Assembly (NCBI GenBank): GCA_943324395.2
Contig: CALPLL020000024.1
Span: forward strand, 1-14,612
Length of the DNA stretch: 14,612 nucleotides
DNA from: Rhizobium sp. Q54
GTDB taxonomy: Bacteria; Bacteroidota; Bacteroidia; Flavobacteriales; Flavobacteriaceae
Direction of reading: 5' to 3'
Shown here: one piece after another, positions 1-9,363 of the stretch
How positions within the stretch are numbered: the first letter of the stretch is position 1
How the letters are laid out: each line of letters opens with the position of its first letter
Notes under the pieces: model-generated
Database searches by the model: none
What the model was told of the DNA's origin: nothing
Seen by the model: only the letters and a program-made list of their open reading frames with translations
Position numbers and translations under genes: made by a program

Positions 1-40
1 AAAAATATTTGGAATTACATTAGTTAAAATATAATATTAT

Positions 41-64
41 AGTGTTTATTTACAATAAAACACT
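41..64 (+). terminator. Possible hairpin upstream of the first gene
   Basis: AGTGTTT at 41-47 is the exact reverse complement of AAACACT at 58-64, with a 10-base loop. The pairing can extend inward by ATT/AAT if one base is bulged. It could be the transcription terminator of a gene left of the window or part of the leader of the T9SS protein gene. No long T-run follows, and short inverted repeats are common by chance in DNA this AT-rich, so support is weak. Confidence 0.25.
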
Positions 65-93
65 TAAATTTACTTTTCAATTAAAACGCCGGT

Positions 94-2199
94 ATGGATT
101 TATTTTTAAATAAATTATCTAGAATATTAACCAATTTAGCTTTTTTGTGTACGTTAACCTTATCGGCACAAAACGATTGCGTTGATGCAATTTTAATTTG
201 TGGAAATGCCAATTTATCTGGTTTAACCGCAAGTGGAATTGGAGTTCAAGAAATATCACCCGGAAACGCCTGTGGTTTAGGAGAAAATAACAGTTTGTGG
301 TTAAAAATTAAAGTTAATACTGGGGGTACTTTAGGATTTACATTAACTCCTCAAAGCCCAAACTTAATAGAAGATTTAGATTTTTGGATCTTTGGACCAA
401 ATGCAACTTGTAGTAATTTAGGAACAGCTATCCGATGCTCAACCACCAACCCAATTAATGCAAATTCTACCAACAATTTAACTGGAATAAATAGTTCTGA
501 AGTTGATGTTAGCGAAGGACCAGGTCCAGACGGAAATAGTTTTGTAAAATGGCTGGATGTTTTAGATAATGAGACCTATTATATCGCTATAGATAGACCT
601 GTAGGCGCGAGTGCTTTTTCAATTAGTTGGTCAGGAACAGCTACCTTTTATCAAGCACCAACAACCATTTCGAAAATTGACCTTCGAAAATGCAGTTTAC
701 CCGGTTTACCTGGAAAAGCAAATTTTGATTTGACTCCAAATAGCACATTAGCAATTGGCTCACAAACTAATTTAGTTGCTAGTTATTACACCAACTATAA
801 TGACGCTGTAACTAATGCCAACGCAATTTCAACACCGAATAACTTCAGAAATACATCAAATCCTCAGCAGATTTTCATTAGATTAAATAATACTTTTACG
901 GGTTGTTTTGCTATCACCGATTTTAAACTCTCGGTTGAACTGCCTACGGTGAGTTCATTTACCTACAATTCACCCATTTGTATAAACGATATAAACCCAA
1001 TTGTAATTCCAGACGCTGGATTTGCTACTGGTGGAGTTTTTAGTTCAAGAGCTGGATTAAATATTAATTCCTCTACCGGAGAAATTGACCTTACCAATAG
1101 TTTACCTGGCACCTATCAAGTCACCTATACAATAACTGCAAATCCTGCTATATGTCAAACTGCATCCTCTTCTAATTTTTCAATTACAATTAACCCGTTA
1201 CCAAGTATTACATTAAACAATTCAATTCCAACTTTATGTTTAAATGCTGTAATATCCCCTATTTCATTTAATATTGGCGGGCTTGCAACCAATGCTACCA
1301 TTACTTCAGGTAGTTTACCAGCTGGATTGTCAGGGAATTTTAATAATAGTGTTTTCACAATTATTGGTACGCCAACAATTACTGGAACATTTAATTTTAC
1401 ATTAACTACTCAAGGTGGTTGTTCACCAGCGGCAATTTACAATGGGACTTTAATTGTAAATAGTTTACCAATTGTAACTTTACCTCAAGATGGTTTTCTT
1501 TGTTTGGACGATATTGGAAATCCTTTTGGGTTTTATACCTTAAATACCAATATAAGTTCAGCAACACATTCATTTACATGGTCAAATAGTACTGGATTAA
1601 TTGCCGGCCAAACAAGAAACAATTATCGAGCCACGCAACCTGGAGCTTATTCTGTTAATGTAACAAACTCCACTACTGGATGTTCGGCTATTGCAAATGC
1701 AACTATTGGAGTCCATTTGCCTCCCGGAATAGTAACAGCTATTGTATCCAATTATTTCTCGGAAATACAAACCGTTTCCGTTAATGTAACTCCAATTGGA
1801 AATTACGAATACAAATTAGATAATTCTATTTACCAAGAAAGCAACGTATTTACTGATTTATCGATGGGTGTTCATGAAATTTTAGTTAGAGACAAATTTT
1901 TCTGTGGGGTTAAAAAAATTGTAGTTCAGATTATTAATTATCCAACTTATTTTACACCAAATGGGGATTCAATTCACGATACCTGGAATATTAATGAATT
2001 GAAAAATCAAGACAATTCCTACATTGACATATTTGATAGATATGGTAAATTAATTAAGCAAATCAAACCTTCAGGACTTGGATGGGATGGAAATTATAAT
2101 GGAAACCCTCTACCAGCAACAGATTATTGGTTTACAGTTTATTATAATGAGCAAAATACAAATCAGCGATTTAGTTCCCATTTTTCATTGTTAAGATAG
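94..2199 (+). CDS. Secreted T9SS type B sorting domain protein with Ig-like modules
   Basis: A 701-residue exported protein, probably a cell-surface or secreted adhesin-like protein. Residues 1-25 form a signal peptide (basic start, hydrophobic stretch, likely cut between A25 and Q26). Residues 26-185 are a Cys-containing beta-rich domain with an acidic DLDFWIFGP segment. Residues 195-285 resemble a module common in flavobacterial surface proteins. Residues 286-370 look Ig-like. Residues 371-457 resemble a putative Ig (He_PIG-type) module with LPAGL and GTPTITGTF. Two more beta modules follow to about 612. Residues 613-701 match the T9SS type B (gliding motility-associated) C-terminal domain: YFTPNGD at 619-625, then IDIFDRYGK and GWDGNYNG. 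That domain directs export by the type IX system. No alternative ATG precedes the signal peptide. Ligand unknown; no enzyme motif seen. Confidence 0.9.
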   Translation: MDLFLNKLSRILTNLAFLCTLTLSAQNDCVDAILICGNANLSGLTASGIGVQEISPGNACGLGENNSLWLKIKVNTGGTLGFTLTPQSPNLIEDLDFWIFGPNATCSNLGTAIRCSTTNPINANSTNNLTGINSSEVDVSEGPGPDGNSFVKWLDVLDNETYYIAIDRPVGASAFSISWSGTATFYQAPTTISKIDLRKCSLPGLPGKANFDLTPNSTLAIGSQTNLVASYYTNYNDAVTNANAISTPNNFRNTSNPQQIFIRLNNTFTGCFAITDFKLSVELPTVSSFTYNSPICINDINPIVIPDAGFATGGVFSSRAGLNINSSTGEIDLTNSLPGTYQVTYTITANPAICQTASSSNFSITINPLPSITLNNSIPTLCLNAVISPISFNIGGLATNATITSGSLPAGLSGNFNNSVFTIIGTPTITGTFNFTLTTQGGCSPAAIYNGTLIVNSLPIVTLPQDGFLCLDDIGNPFGFYTLNTNISSATHSFTWSNSTGLIAGQTRNNYRATQPGAYSVNVTNSTTGCSAIANATIGVHLPPGIVTAIVSNYFSEIQTVSVNVTPIGNYEYKLDNSIYQESNVFTDLSMGVHEILVRDKFFCGVKKIVVQIINYPTYFTPNGDSIHDTWNINELKNQDNSYIDIFDRYGKLIKQIKPSGLGWDGNYNGNPLPATDYWFTVYYNEQNTNQRFSSHFSLLR

Positions 2200-2256
2200 T
2201 TAATAATTGTTGTTAAAAAAGCAATAAAAATCTTTCTTACTACAATTAGCAATCCT

Positions 2257-2264
2257 TATATTTG
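2257..2264 (+). promoter_or_regulatory. Bacteroidetes -7 promoter element for pheT
   Basis: TATATTTG matches the Bacteroidetes -7 consensus TAnnTTTG exactly and lies 20 bases before the pheT start codon, giving a short leader. There is no TTG at the expected -33 distance; that region (about 2231-2240) is merely T-rich. The call therefore rests on the -7 box and its position. Confidence 0.6.
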
Positions 2265-2284
2265 CATCATTATATAGAAAAAAA

Positions 2285-4708
2285 ATGAAAATATCATACA
2301 ACTGGTTAAAACAATTTATCAATATCGATTTGAAATCGGAGGATACTGCTGAAGTATTGACTGATCTGGGATTAGAAGTTGAAGGTGTAGAAAAATTTGA
2401 GAGTTTGAAAGGTGGATTAGAAGGAGTCGTAATTGGTCATGTACTTACTTGCATCCAACATTCAAATGCCGATAAATTGAAAGTTACAACTGTTGATATT
2501 GGCACTGGAACTCCTATTCAAATTGTGTGCGGCGCTTCAAATGTTGCTGTTGGCCAAAAAGTACCTGTTGCAACAATAGGAACAAAATTATACGATAAAG
2601 AAGGAGAATCATTTGAAATAAAAAAAGGAAAAATTAGAGGGGAAGAAAGCCATGGAATGATATGCGCCGAAGATGAATTAGGACTTGGTGATAGTCACGA
2701 AGGAATTATGATTCTAGATTCTAGTTTGGTTCCTGGAACTCCAGCTGCGAAGGTTTTTAAAATTGAAACCGACGAAGTTTTTGAAATTGGATTAACTCCA
2801 AATCGTGCTGATGCAATGAGTCATTGGGGTGTTGCTAGAGATTTACGTGCAGGTTTAATTCAAAGAGACGGTAAGCAATATGAATTAATTACACCTTCTG
2901 TAAATAAATTTAAAGTTGATAAAAGGACATTCAAAATTGATATTAAAGTAAATAATCCTAAATTAACTCCTAGATATTGTGGAATAACCATTTCAGGAAT
3001 AACGGTTAAGTCTTCACCTGAATGGCTAAAAAACAAATTAAAAGCTATTGGATTAACTCCAAAAAACAATATTGTTGACGTTACTAATTATGTTTTACAT
3101 GAATTAGGACAACCGCTTCACGCGTTTGATGCTTCAAAAATAAATGGAAATATTATTGTTGATACTGTTAAATCAGGAACAAAATTCACCACATTAGATG
3201 GAGTTGAAAGAAGTTTGAATGAAGAAGACATCATGATTTGCGACAACCAAGGGCCACTTTGTATTGCTGGGGTTTTTGGTGGAATGGATTCTGGTGTATC
3301 TGAAAACACTAATTCTATATTTTTAGAAAGCGCCTATTTTAATCCAGTTTCCGTTCGAAAAACAGCAAAAAGACATGGTTTAAGTACCGACGCCTCTTTT
3401 CGATTTGAAAGAGGAATTGATCCAGCCATTACCGATTATGCTTTAAAAAGAGCTGCCACTTTAATTTTAGAAGTTGCAGGTGGTGAAATTACTTCCGATC
3501 TTATAGATGTAAATAATACTAAAGATGGAGATTTTCCAGTAGTTCTAAATTTCGAAAATGTTACTAAAATAATTGGTCAAGCACTACCTAAAGAGACAAT
3601 TAAAAAAATATTAGTTTCATTAGACATCAAAGTTACAAGTGTTTCCGACTCAAGTTTAGGACTTATTATTCCAGCTTATAGAGTTGATGTTCAAAGAGAA
3701 ATTGATGTAATTGAAGAGCTACTTCGAGTTTACGGTTATAATAATATCAATTTTACCAATAAAGTTAATGCTACCGTTTTCAATTCTGGAAGAACAGAAG
3801 ATTATAAAGTGCAAAACCTTATTGGAAATCAATTGACTTCTTTGGGATTCCATGAAATGATGGCCAATTCATTGACAACTCCCGATTATGTAAAATTATC
3901 TGAAAATTTAAAAGAAGATTTTAATGTGTTAATTCTAAACCCATTAAGTAATGATTTGTCGGCAATGAGACAATCCCTATTATTTTCTGGCTTGGAGGCC
4001 GTTTCTTTTAATATCAATCGTAGAAATACCGATTTGAAGTTATTTGAATTTGGAAAAACCTACCATAAATTACCATCTGGATATGATGAACCAAAACATT
4101 TGTCATTATTCACCACCGGAAATAGATTGGATGAAAGTTGGACAAACACTCAAAAACCATCTGACTTTTTCCTATTTAAGGGATATGTAAATAGCATTTT
4201 GTCAAGATTAGGAATTAATAATTGCCATACAAAACCAATCTCAACAGATGTGTTTGCAGAGGGAATAGCTTTTGCAAATGGGAATACTGTTTTGGTTGAA
4301 TTTGGAACTGTAAAAAAATCGATTTTAAAACATTTTGATATAAAACAAGAAGTTTTTTATGCTGATTTTGATTGGAATGCAATTTTAAAATCAATTTCAA
4401 ACAAAATTAAATTTGTTGAAATTCCGAAATATCCTGAAGTTCGCAGAGATTTGGCTTTGCTTTTGGATGAATCTGTTGCATTTGAAGAAATCTACAGCAT
4501 CGCTAAGCAAACAGAAAAATTACTATTGAAAGAAATTACTTTATTCGACGTTTATGTAGGTAAAAATTTGCCTGAAGGTAAAAAATCATACGCGGTAAGT
4601 TTTACTATTCAGGATGAATCTAAAACACTTACGGATACTCAAATTGAAAAAATTATGAGCAAACTTCAAAATAATTTTCAAACACAATTAGGAGCGCAAT
4701 TAAGATAA
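2285..4708 (+). CDS. pheT: Phenylalanine--tRNA ligase beta subunit
   Basis: Beta chain of the alpha2-beta2 cytoplasmic synthetase that charges tRNA-Phe; it contributes tRNA binding and editing of mischarged Tyr-tRNA-Phe, while catalysis is in PheS. The 807 residues compare with about 795 in E. coli, so it is full length. Visible domains: N-terminal arm MKISYNWLKQF; OB-fold tRNA-binding domain about 40-150 (HSNADKLKV); B3/B4 editing region about 210-400 (GQPLHAFDASK, GVFGGMDSG, FRFERGIDP); B5 about 405-475; the catalytic-like core (NPLSNDLSAMRQSLL, FEFGKTY); and a C-terminal anticodon-binding FDX-ACB domain from about 715 (PKYPEVRRDLALLLDE). pheS is not adjacent in this window, so the two subunit genes are apparently unlinked here. 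The start is supported by the standard N-terminus and the -7 box 20 bases upstream. Confidence 0.97.
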   Translation: MKISYNWLKQFINIDLKSEDTAEVLTDLGLEVEGVEKFESLKGGLEGVVIGHVLTCIQHSNADKLKVTTVDIGTGTPIQIVCGASNVAVGQKVPVATIGTKLYDKEGESFEIKKGKIRGEESHGMICAEDELGLGDSHEGIMILDSSLVPGTPAAKVFKIETDEVFEIGLTPNRADAMSHWGVARDLRAGLIQRDGKQYELITPSVNKFKVDKRTFKIDIKVNNPKLTPRYCGITISGITVKSSPEWLKNKLKAIGLTPKNNIVDVTNYVLHELGQPLHAFDASKINGNIIVDTVKSGTKFTTLDGVERSLNEEDIMICDNQGPLCIAGVFGGMDSGVSENTNSIFLESAYFNPVSVRKTAKRHGLSTDASFRFERGIDPAITDYALKRAATLILEVAGGEITSDLIDVNNTKDGDFPVVLNFENVTKIIGQALPKETIKKILVSLDIKVTSVSDSSLGLIIPAYRVDVQREIDVIEELLRVYGYNNINFTNKVNATVFNSGRTEDYKVQNLIGNQLTSLGFHEMMANSLTTPDYVKLSENLKEDFNVLILNPLSNDLSAMRQSLLFSGLEAVSFNINRRNTDLKLFEFGKTYHKLPSGYDEPKHLSLFTTGNRLDESWTNTQKPSDFFLFKGYVNSILSRLGINNCHTKPISTDVFAEGIAFANGNTVLVEFGTVKKSILKHFDIKQEVFYADFDWNAILKSISNKIKFVEIPKYPEVRRDLALLLDESVAFEEIYSIAKQTEKLLLKEITLFDVYVGKNLPEGKKSYAVSFTIQDESKTLTDTQIEKIMSKLQNNFQTQLGAQLR

Positions 4709-4748
4709 CTAAAGTTTATACTATTCTATTTTTAATATTTAATTATAT

Positions 4749-6257
4749 ATGAAAAAAATAACCTTTTTATTAGTAGTCTTGTTTTCAATTAATTCTATCA
4801 ACGCTCAAAATAGTTATGATATTAAAATTAATTTAAAACATTGCAAGGACACTATCGCCTATTTAACTTTTTATCAATTTGATAAAAACATGATTGTGGA
4901 TACCTGTACCAACATTAAAAATGGTAAAATTGTATTCAATGGTAAGAAAAAATTATACAAAGGAATTTATTCACTTGTAGGCCAAGGAAAGTCAATCTAT
5001 TTTGATTTTATAGTTGATGATGACAACCAAAATCTAGACATTTCTAGTGAATCTGTTTCCAATTATAAAGAGTTATTACAATGTAGTAATTCGAAAATTC
5101 AAAATGATTTCTTCAATTATATAAAATATTTTGAAGTACAAAGAGTTGAATTTGAATCTTATTTACCCAAAACGAAAGGGCTAAGTAAAAAAGATTCGAC
5201 TGATTTTATGTCAAGCAAGCAAAAAATAATTAATGAAAATATTGAAAGTTACGAAAAGTCTTTCATCACTAAAAATAAAGGAAGTTTCATTAGTGATGCC
5301 TTGAACTTAAAAATTGAAAAATACCTTAAAGACATCCCAAAAGCTTCAAATGGACGTCCTGACAGCATTTTAGTTTATAATTATTATAAAAAACACTATT
5401 GGGATGGTGTAGACTTTAAAGACGATGGATTAGCAAGAACGCCTTTTTTCCATGGTCGATTAACTCGTTACTTTGAATCGGTAGTTTTAAGAGATCCAGA
5501 CTCTGTTTCTGTAGAAATTGACCGAATTATGAATCAAGCCGTTGAAGGTTCAATTATGTACAAATTATTACTGGCAAACTTTGTAAATAAATATGAAACT
5601 TCAAAAGTTATGGGTTTTGATAAAGTCTTTGTAACTATTGTAGATAAATATTTTAAAACCGGAAAGGCAAAAGATATTTATAACGACGATAATATTGTAA
5701 AAAACATTATTAATCGTGCAGATATATTAAGACCACTATTACTCGAAGAAATTGCGCCAGAATTACCCATGATTCCAATAGAAAGCCATGACAAAATTGT
5801 AAAAATGGGATTTGAAAATGCAAAAACTAGCGAAGAACTGACTAAAATTTTCTATGCCAATACCACAGAAATAGAAAAAACATTTTTAAAACTTCGATCA
5901 ATTAAAGCAAAATACACTCTTCTAGTGTTTTGGGATGTTGATTGTAGTCATTGTCAAGTGGAAATTCCAAAATTAATTGATTTGTACCACCAGTTATTGA
6001 AAGATAAAATGGATGTAAAAGTATTTTGTGTTTACACCCAACAAGAATTTGATAAATACAAAAAATATGTTGATGAAAAGAAATTAGATTGGATAAACGT
6101 ATATGATGGAGTACATTACAATAATTTAAAAGACAAATACGACATCTACTCTACTCCTGTAATTTATATTTTGGATAAGGATAAAAAAATCAAAGCGAAA
6201 AGAATTGATGTAGATCAAATCAAAACAATCTTGAATGCCTTAGATAAAAGAAAATAA
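4749..6257 (+). CDS. Periplasmic thioredoxin-fold protein (TlpA/DUF5106-like)
   Basis: A 502-residue exported protein. Residues 1-19 are a Sec signal peptide ending SINSINA before Q20; there is no lipobox cysteine, so it is probably soluble in the periplasm. Residues about 21-110 resemble the DUF4369-type beta domain often N-terminal to Bacteroidetes thioredoxins. Residues about 115-370 are mostly helical and resemble DUF5106. From about 375 a thioredoxin fold follows, with the redox pair C399-S-H-C402 after LLVFWDVD and the cis-proline in TPVIYILD (T469-P470). By family this is a thiol-disulfide oxidoreductase; partner proteins are unknown. It starts 40 bases after pheT with no clear promoter between, so it may be read through from pheT, although the functions are unrelated. 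Domain names for the first two thirds are from memory of similar proteins and less certain than the thioredoxin part. Confidence 0.85.
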   Translation: MKKITFLLVVLFSINSINAQNSYDIKINLKHCKDTIAYLTFYQFDKNMIVDTCTNIKNGKIVFNGKKKLYKGIYSLVGQGKSIYFDFIVDDDNQNLDISSESVSNYKELLQCSNSKIQNDFFNYIKYFEVQRVEFESYLPKTKGLSKKDSTDFMSSKQKIINENIESYEKSFITKNKGSFISDALNLKIEKYLKDIPKASNGRPDSILVYNYYKKHYWDGVDFKDDGLARTPFFHGRLTRYFESVVLRDPDSVSVEIDRIMNQAVEGSIMYKLLLANFVNKYETSKVMGFDKVFVTIVDKYFKTGKAKDIYNDDNIVKNIINRADILRPLLLEEIAPELPMIPIESHDKIVKMGFENAKTSEELTKIFYANTTEIEKTFLKLRSIKAKYTLLVFWDVDCSHCQVEIPKLIDLYHQLLKDKMDVKVFCVYTQQEFDKYKKYVDEKKLDWINVYDGVHYNNLKDKYDIYSTPVIYILDKDKKIKAKRIDVDQIKTILNALDKRK

Positions 6258-6313
6258 AACTTTAGGCTGTTTTAATTTAACATATATTAAATATTATTGC
6301 TTTAGTTAAAGAT

Positions 6314-6321
6314 TACATTTG
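6314..6321 (+). promoter_or_regulatory. -7 promoter element for the ABC exporter gene
   Basis: TACATTTG matches TAnnTTTG exactly and ends 18 bases before the start codon at 6340, similar to the spacing at pheT. The nearest upstream TTG (6297-6299) is only 14 bases away, shorter than the usual 17-23, so the -33 part is doubtful. Confidence 0.55.
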
Positions 6322-6339
6322 CAAATAAACATCATATAA

Positions 6340-8124
6340 ATGGCCCGTTTTAAAGAAAACGATTTACCAAAATCAAAGCTTACCAAATCTTCTCTAAGCA
6401 AAGCATTATTAATTTTTAAATATGCAGAGAATCATAAATGGAAATTTTATGTAGGGCTAATTTTCTTATTATTTACTGGAGGTACGGCATTAGCTTTTCC
6501 AAAATTAATGGGACTTTTAATAGATTGCGTTAAAAATAAGGACAATGCTCAAGCAAATTTAATAGCTGGTGGATTAATTGTAATTCTGTTATTTCAATCG
6601 CTTTTCTCTTTTTTTAGATTATCATTATTTGTAAATTTCACTGAAAACACATTAGCAAATTTACGTTTGGCATTGTATAGCAATTTGGTGAAATTACCCA
6701 TGACCTTTTTCTCACAAAAACGAGTTGGTGAATTAAACAGCCGAATTAGCTCTGATATTACTCAAATTCAAGACACACTTACGTCAACAATAGCTGAATT
6801 TTTGAGACAATTTATTTTAATAATTGGTGGAGTTGCACTACTAGCAAGTGAGAGTTTCAAGCTTACTTTATTAATGTTGTCGGTTGTTCCATTAGTGGCT
6901 GTTGCTGCAGTAATTTTTGGACGATTTATTAGAAAATATTCAAAGAAAGTTCAAGATCAAGTTGCAGAAAGCCAGGTGATTGTTGAAGAAACAATGCAAG
7001 GAATAAGTATTGTTAAAGCTTTTGCAAATGAATGGTACGAAATTGCACGTTATAATGGTAAGATTAAAGAAATTGTAAAGATTGCAATTAAGGGTGGGAA
7101 ATACCGAGGTTACTTTGCCTCATTTATTATATTTTGTCTTTTTGGCGCAATCGTAGCAGTAGTTTGGTTTGGTGTTCGATTGAGTATTAGTGGAGAAATG
7201 AGTGTGGGACAATTAATTTCATTTGTATTGTATTCTACTTTTGTCGGAGCTTCTTTTGGTGGAATAGCCGAATTGTATGCTCAAATTCAAAAGGCAGTTG
7301 GTGCTACTGAACGCGTTTTTGAATTATTAGATGAAACTCCGGAAAAAATAAACTCATCTGAATCTACTGCCGAAAAAATATTAAAAGGAAATGTAAGTTT
7401 CAAAAAAGTAGCTTTTTCATATCCTTCAAGAAAAGAAATCCAGGTATTAAAAGACGTTAGTTTTAAAGCCGATTTTGGTCAAAAGATAGCAATTGTTGGT
7501 CCTAGTGGAGCTGGAAAATCAACAATAGCTTCGTTATTATTACGTTTTTATGACATTGAAGGTGGCGAAATTAGCATTGACGGTAAAAATATTTACGATT
7601 ATGATTTGGAAACGCTTCGGGGAAACATGAGTATTGTTCCACAAGATGTCATTTTATTTGGCGGAACCATTCGTGAAAACATTGCTTATGGTAAACCAAA
7701 TGCAACCGAAGAAGAAATTACCAAAGCCGCAAAACAAGCCAACGCCTACCAATTTATAAAAGGTTTTCCTGAAAAATTTGAGACCATTGTTGGAGAACGT
7801 GGAATAAAACTTTCGGGAGGTCAACGCCAAAGAATTGCAATTGCGAGAGCTTTATTAAAAAATCCAAGTATCTTAATTTTGGATGAAGCCACTTCTTCAT
7901 TGGATAGCGAAAGCGAAAAATTAGTTCAGGAAGCGCTAGAAATATTAATGCAAGGAAGAACAAGTATAATAATTGCTCACCGTTTATCAACGATTCGTTC
8001 TGCCGATCAAATCATCGTTTTGGATGAAGGTAGTATTAAAGAACAAGGAACTCATCAAGAGTTAATTGCTTTGGATAACGGTATCTATAAAAACCTAAGT
8101 AATCTTCAGTTTAATAACTTTTAG
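6340..8124 (+). CDS. ABC exporter, fused permease and ATPase (MsbA-like)
   Basis: A 594-residue inner-membrane half-transporter that would work as a homodimer and export a lipid, drug or other hydrophobic substrate using ATP. Residues about 35-320 are a type I exporter membrane domain with six hydrophobic segments (first near 37-60, later ones near 75-97, 155-195 and 258-305). The nucleotide-binding domain (about 350-590) is complete: Walker A GPSGAGKST 387-395, Q-loop VPQDV with Q435, signature LSGGQRQR 491-498, Walker B ILILDE 511-516 followed by the D-loop SSLD, and the switch histidine H547 in IAHR. No catalytic residue is missing. The family is too broad to name the substrate; lipid flippase (MsbA) and multidrug exporter are both possible. 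It has its own -7 box and ends 13 bases from the convergent proline dehydrogenase gene. Confidence 0.93.
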   Translation: MARFKENDLPKSKLTKSSLSKALLIFKYAENHKWKFYVGLIFLLFTGGTALAFPKLMGLLIDCVKNKDNAQANLIAGGLIVILLFQSLFSFFRLSLFVNFTENTLANLRLALYSNLVKLPMTFFSQKRVGELNSRISSDITQIQDTLTSTIAEFLRQFILIIGGVALLASESFKLTLLMLSVVPLVAVAAVIFGRFIRKYSKKVQDQVAESQVIVEETMQGISIVKAFANEWYEIARYNGKIKEIVKIAIKGGKYRGYFASFIIFCLFGAIVAVVWFGVRLSISGEMSVGQLISFVLYSTFVGASFGGIAELYAQIQKAVGATERVFELLDETPEKINSSESTAEKILKGNVSFKKVAFSYPSRKEIQVLKDVSFKADFGQKIAIVGPSGAGKSTIASLLLRFYDIEGGEISIDGKNIYDYDLETLRGNMSIVPQDVILFGGTIRENIAYGKPNATEEEITKAAKQANAYQFIKGFPEKFETIVGERGIKLSGGQRQRIAIARALLKNPSILILDEATSSLDSESEKLVQEALEILMQGRTSIIIAHRLSTIRSADQIIVLDEGSIKEQGTHQELIALDNGIYKNLSNLQFNNF

Positions 8125-8137
8125 AATTAAAAAGTAA

Positions 8138-9310
8138 CTATCTTTTCCCTTTTCTTCTATCTCTTTCAGCAGTAATCAATTTTAATTCTCTACTAGTTTG
8201 TCCTGCAACCGATGTATTTTCTTCTGCTCTTCGAATTAAATAAGGCATCACATCACGAACAGGCCCAAAAGGTAAATACTTAGCGTTATTGTAGCCATTA
8301 GCCGATAAGTTATAGCTAATATTATCGCTCATCCCATACAATTGTCCGAACCAAATTCTTGCATCTTTTTTCTCAATATTCAATTCCTGCAAATATTCCA
8401 TCAACTTATAGGAGGATAATTCATTGTGGGTTCCTGCGAAAATGGCCATTCTATCGATATTTTCAACCATGAAATGAATTGCTGCGTCATAATTTAAATC
8501 GGTAGCTTCTTTAGATTCGCAAATTGGTGTTGGATACCCTTTTTCTTCAGCCCTCAAATTCTCCTTTTCCATGTAGGCACCACGAACAATTTTCATTCCA
8601 ATATAAAAACCTTCTTTTTTTGCTTGTTGGAGCAAATTCTTTAAGTAATCCAATCGGTCCCAACGATACATTTGCAAAGTATTAAAAACAATCGCTTTCT
8701 CTTTGTTGTACTTTCTCATCATTTGGGCAACCAAATCATCGGCGGCGTCTTGCATCCAACTTTCCTCAGCGTCTATTAATAAAGGAACATTTTTCTGGTG
8801 AGCTTCACTACAAACTTTATCAAAGCGAGCTTCTACCCTATTCCACTCTAATTTTTCTGATTCGGTTAGTTCGATATTTGAACCCACTTTTTCATATAAA
8901 TCTAATCTTCCAAATCCGGTAGGTTTAAAAACTGCAAACGGTATAGCTTCACGTTCTTTAGCAAATTCGATCGTTTTTAATGTCATTTTCAAAGCGGCAT
9001 CAAATTGCTCCTCTTCTTCTTTTCCTTCAACAGAATAATCTAAAACCGATGAAACTCCTTTAGTAAAAAGTTTGTCAACAACAGATAGACAATCTACTTC
9101 ATTTACACCACCACAAAAATGGTCAAATACAGTGGCACGAATTAATCCTTCAACTGGTAAATGTGCTTTTATAGCAAAATTAGTCACTGCTGTTCCTATT
9201 CGAACCAAGGGCTGATTATCAATCATTTTGAAAAGAAAATATGCGCGGTCTAATTCAGTATCGCTTTTTAATGAAAAAGCAACTTCAGTATTGTTGAAAA
9301 TTTTATCCAT
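8138..9310 (-). CDS. Proline dehydrogenase (stand-alone)
   Basis: FAD-dependent oxidation of L-proline to 1-pyrroline-5-carboxylate, first step of proline use to glutamate, at the inner face of the membrane. The 390 residues form a single PRODH barrel without the aldehyde dehydrogenase half found in PutA. Visible motifs: LDYSVEG 90-96, IDAEESWMQ 179-187, MKIVRGAYMEKE 239-250, and YLPFGPVRDVMPYLIRRAEEN split over 345-365, with the arginine pair R360/R361 that binds the substrate carboxylate in known PRODHs. A reading frame extends 12 codons further upstream, to an ATG at 9346, but that extension would run across the -7 promoter box at 9330-9337. The start at 9310 gives the normal N-terminus MDKIFNNTEVAF. 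It is transcribed divergently from aroB and convergently with the ABC exporter gene. Confidence 0.95.
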   Translation of the reverse strand: MDKIFNNTEVAFSLKSDTELDRAYFLFKMIDNQPLVRIGTAVTNFAIKAHLPVEGLIRATVFDHFCGGVNEVDCLSVVDKLFTKGVSSVLDYSVEGKEEEEQFDAALKMTLKTIEFAKEREAIPFAVFKPTGFGRLDLYEKVGSNIELTESEKLEWNRVEARFDKVCSEAHQKNVPLLIDAEESWMQDAADDLVAQMMRKYNKEKAIVFNTLQMYRWDRLDYLKNLLQQAKKEGFYIGMKIVRGAYMEKENLRAEEKGYPTPICESKEATDLNYDAAIHFMVENIDRMAIFAGTHNELSSYKLMEYLQELNIEKKDARIWFGQLYGMSDNISYNLSANGYNNAKYLPFGPVRDVMPYLIRRAEENTSVAGQTSRELKLITAERDRRKGKR

Positions 9311-9329
9311 GAGAATTTTAATAATATTG

Positions 9330-9363
9330 CAAATATAAGAACACATTGATGAATATTAATCAA
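9330..9363 (-). promoter_or_regulatory. Promoter of proline dehydrogenase (TTG-N23-TATATTTG)
   Basis: Read on the minus strand, TTG (9363-9361), 23 bases, then TATATTTG (9337-9330) fits the Flavobacterium promoter pattern of TTG, 17-23 bases, TAnnTTTG. The -7 box ends 19 bases before the ATG at 9310. Its -33 element and spacer overlap those of the facing aroB promoter. Confidence 0.65.
9346..9363. repeat. 18-base near-palindrome between divergent promoters
   Basis: TTGATGAATATTAATCAA equals its own reverse complement except at one base pair (9351/9358). Its two ends are the TTG -33 elements of the aroB (+) and proline dehydrogenase (-) promoters. It may simply be two facing -33 elements, or it may be an operator for a dimeric regulator that would control both genes. 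Confidence 0.5.

Noticed and set aside
65-72. TAAATTTA as a -7 box for the first gene
   Set aside because: It differs from TAnnTTTG at the last base and no TTG lies at the right distance; too weak to list.
1155-1358. 67-codon minus-strand ORF within the T9SS protein gene
   Set aside because: Antisense shadow of repetitive Ig-like coding sequence, with no promoter or recognisable motif.
9311-9346. Twelve-codon N-terminal extension of proline dehydrogenase to the ATG at 9346
   Set aside because: It would run across the -7 box TATATTTG at 9330-9337 and adds residues unlike the family; the ATG at 9310 gives a normal N-terminus.
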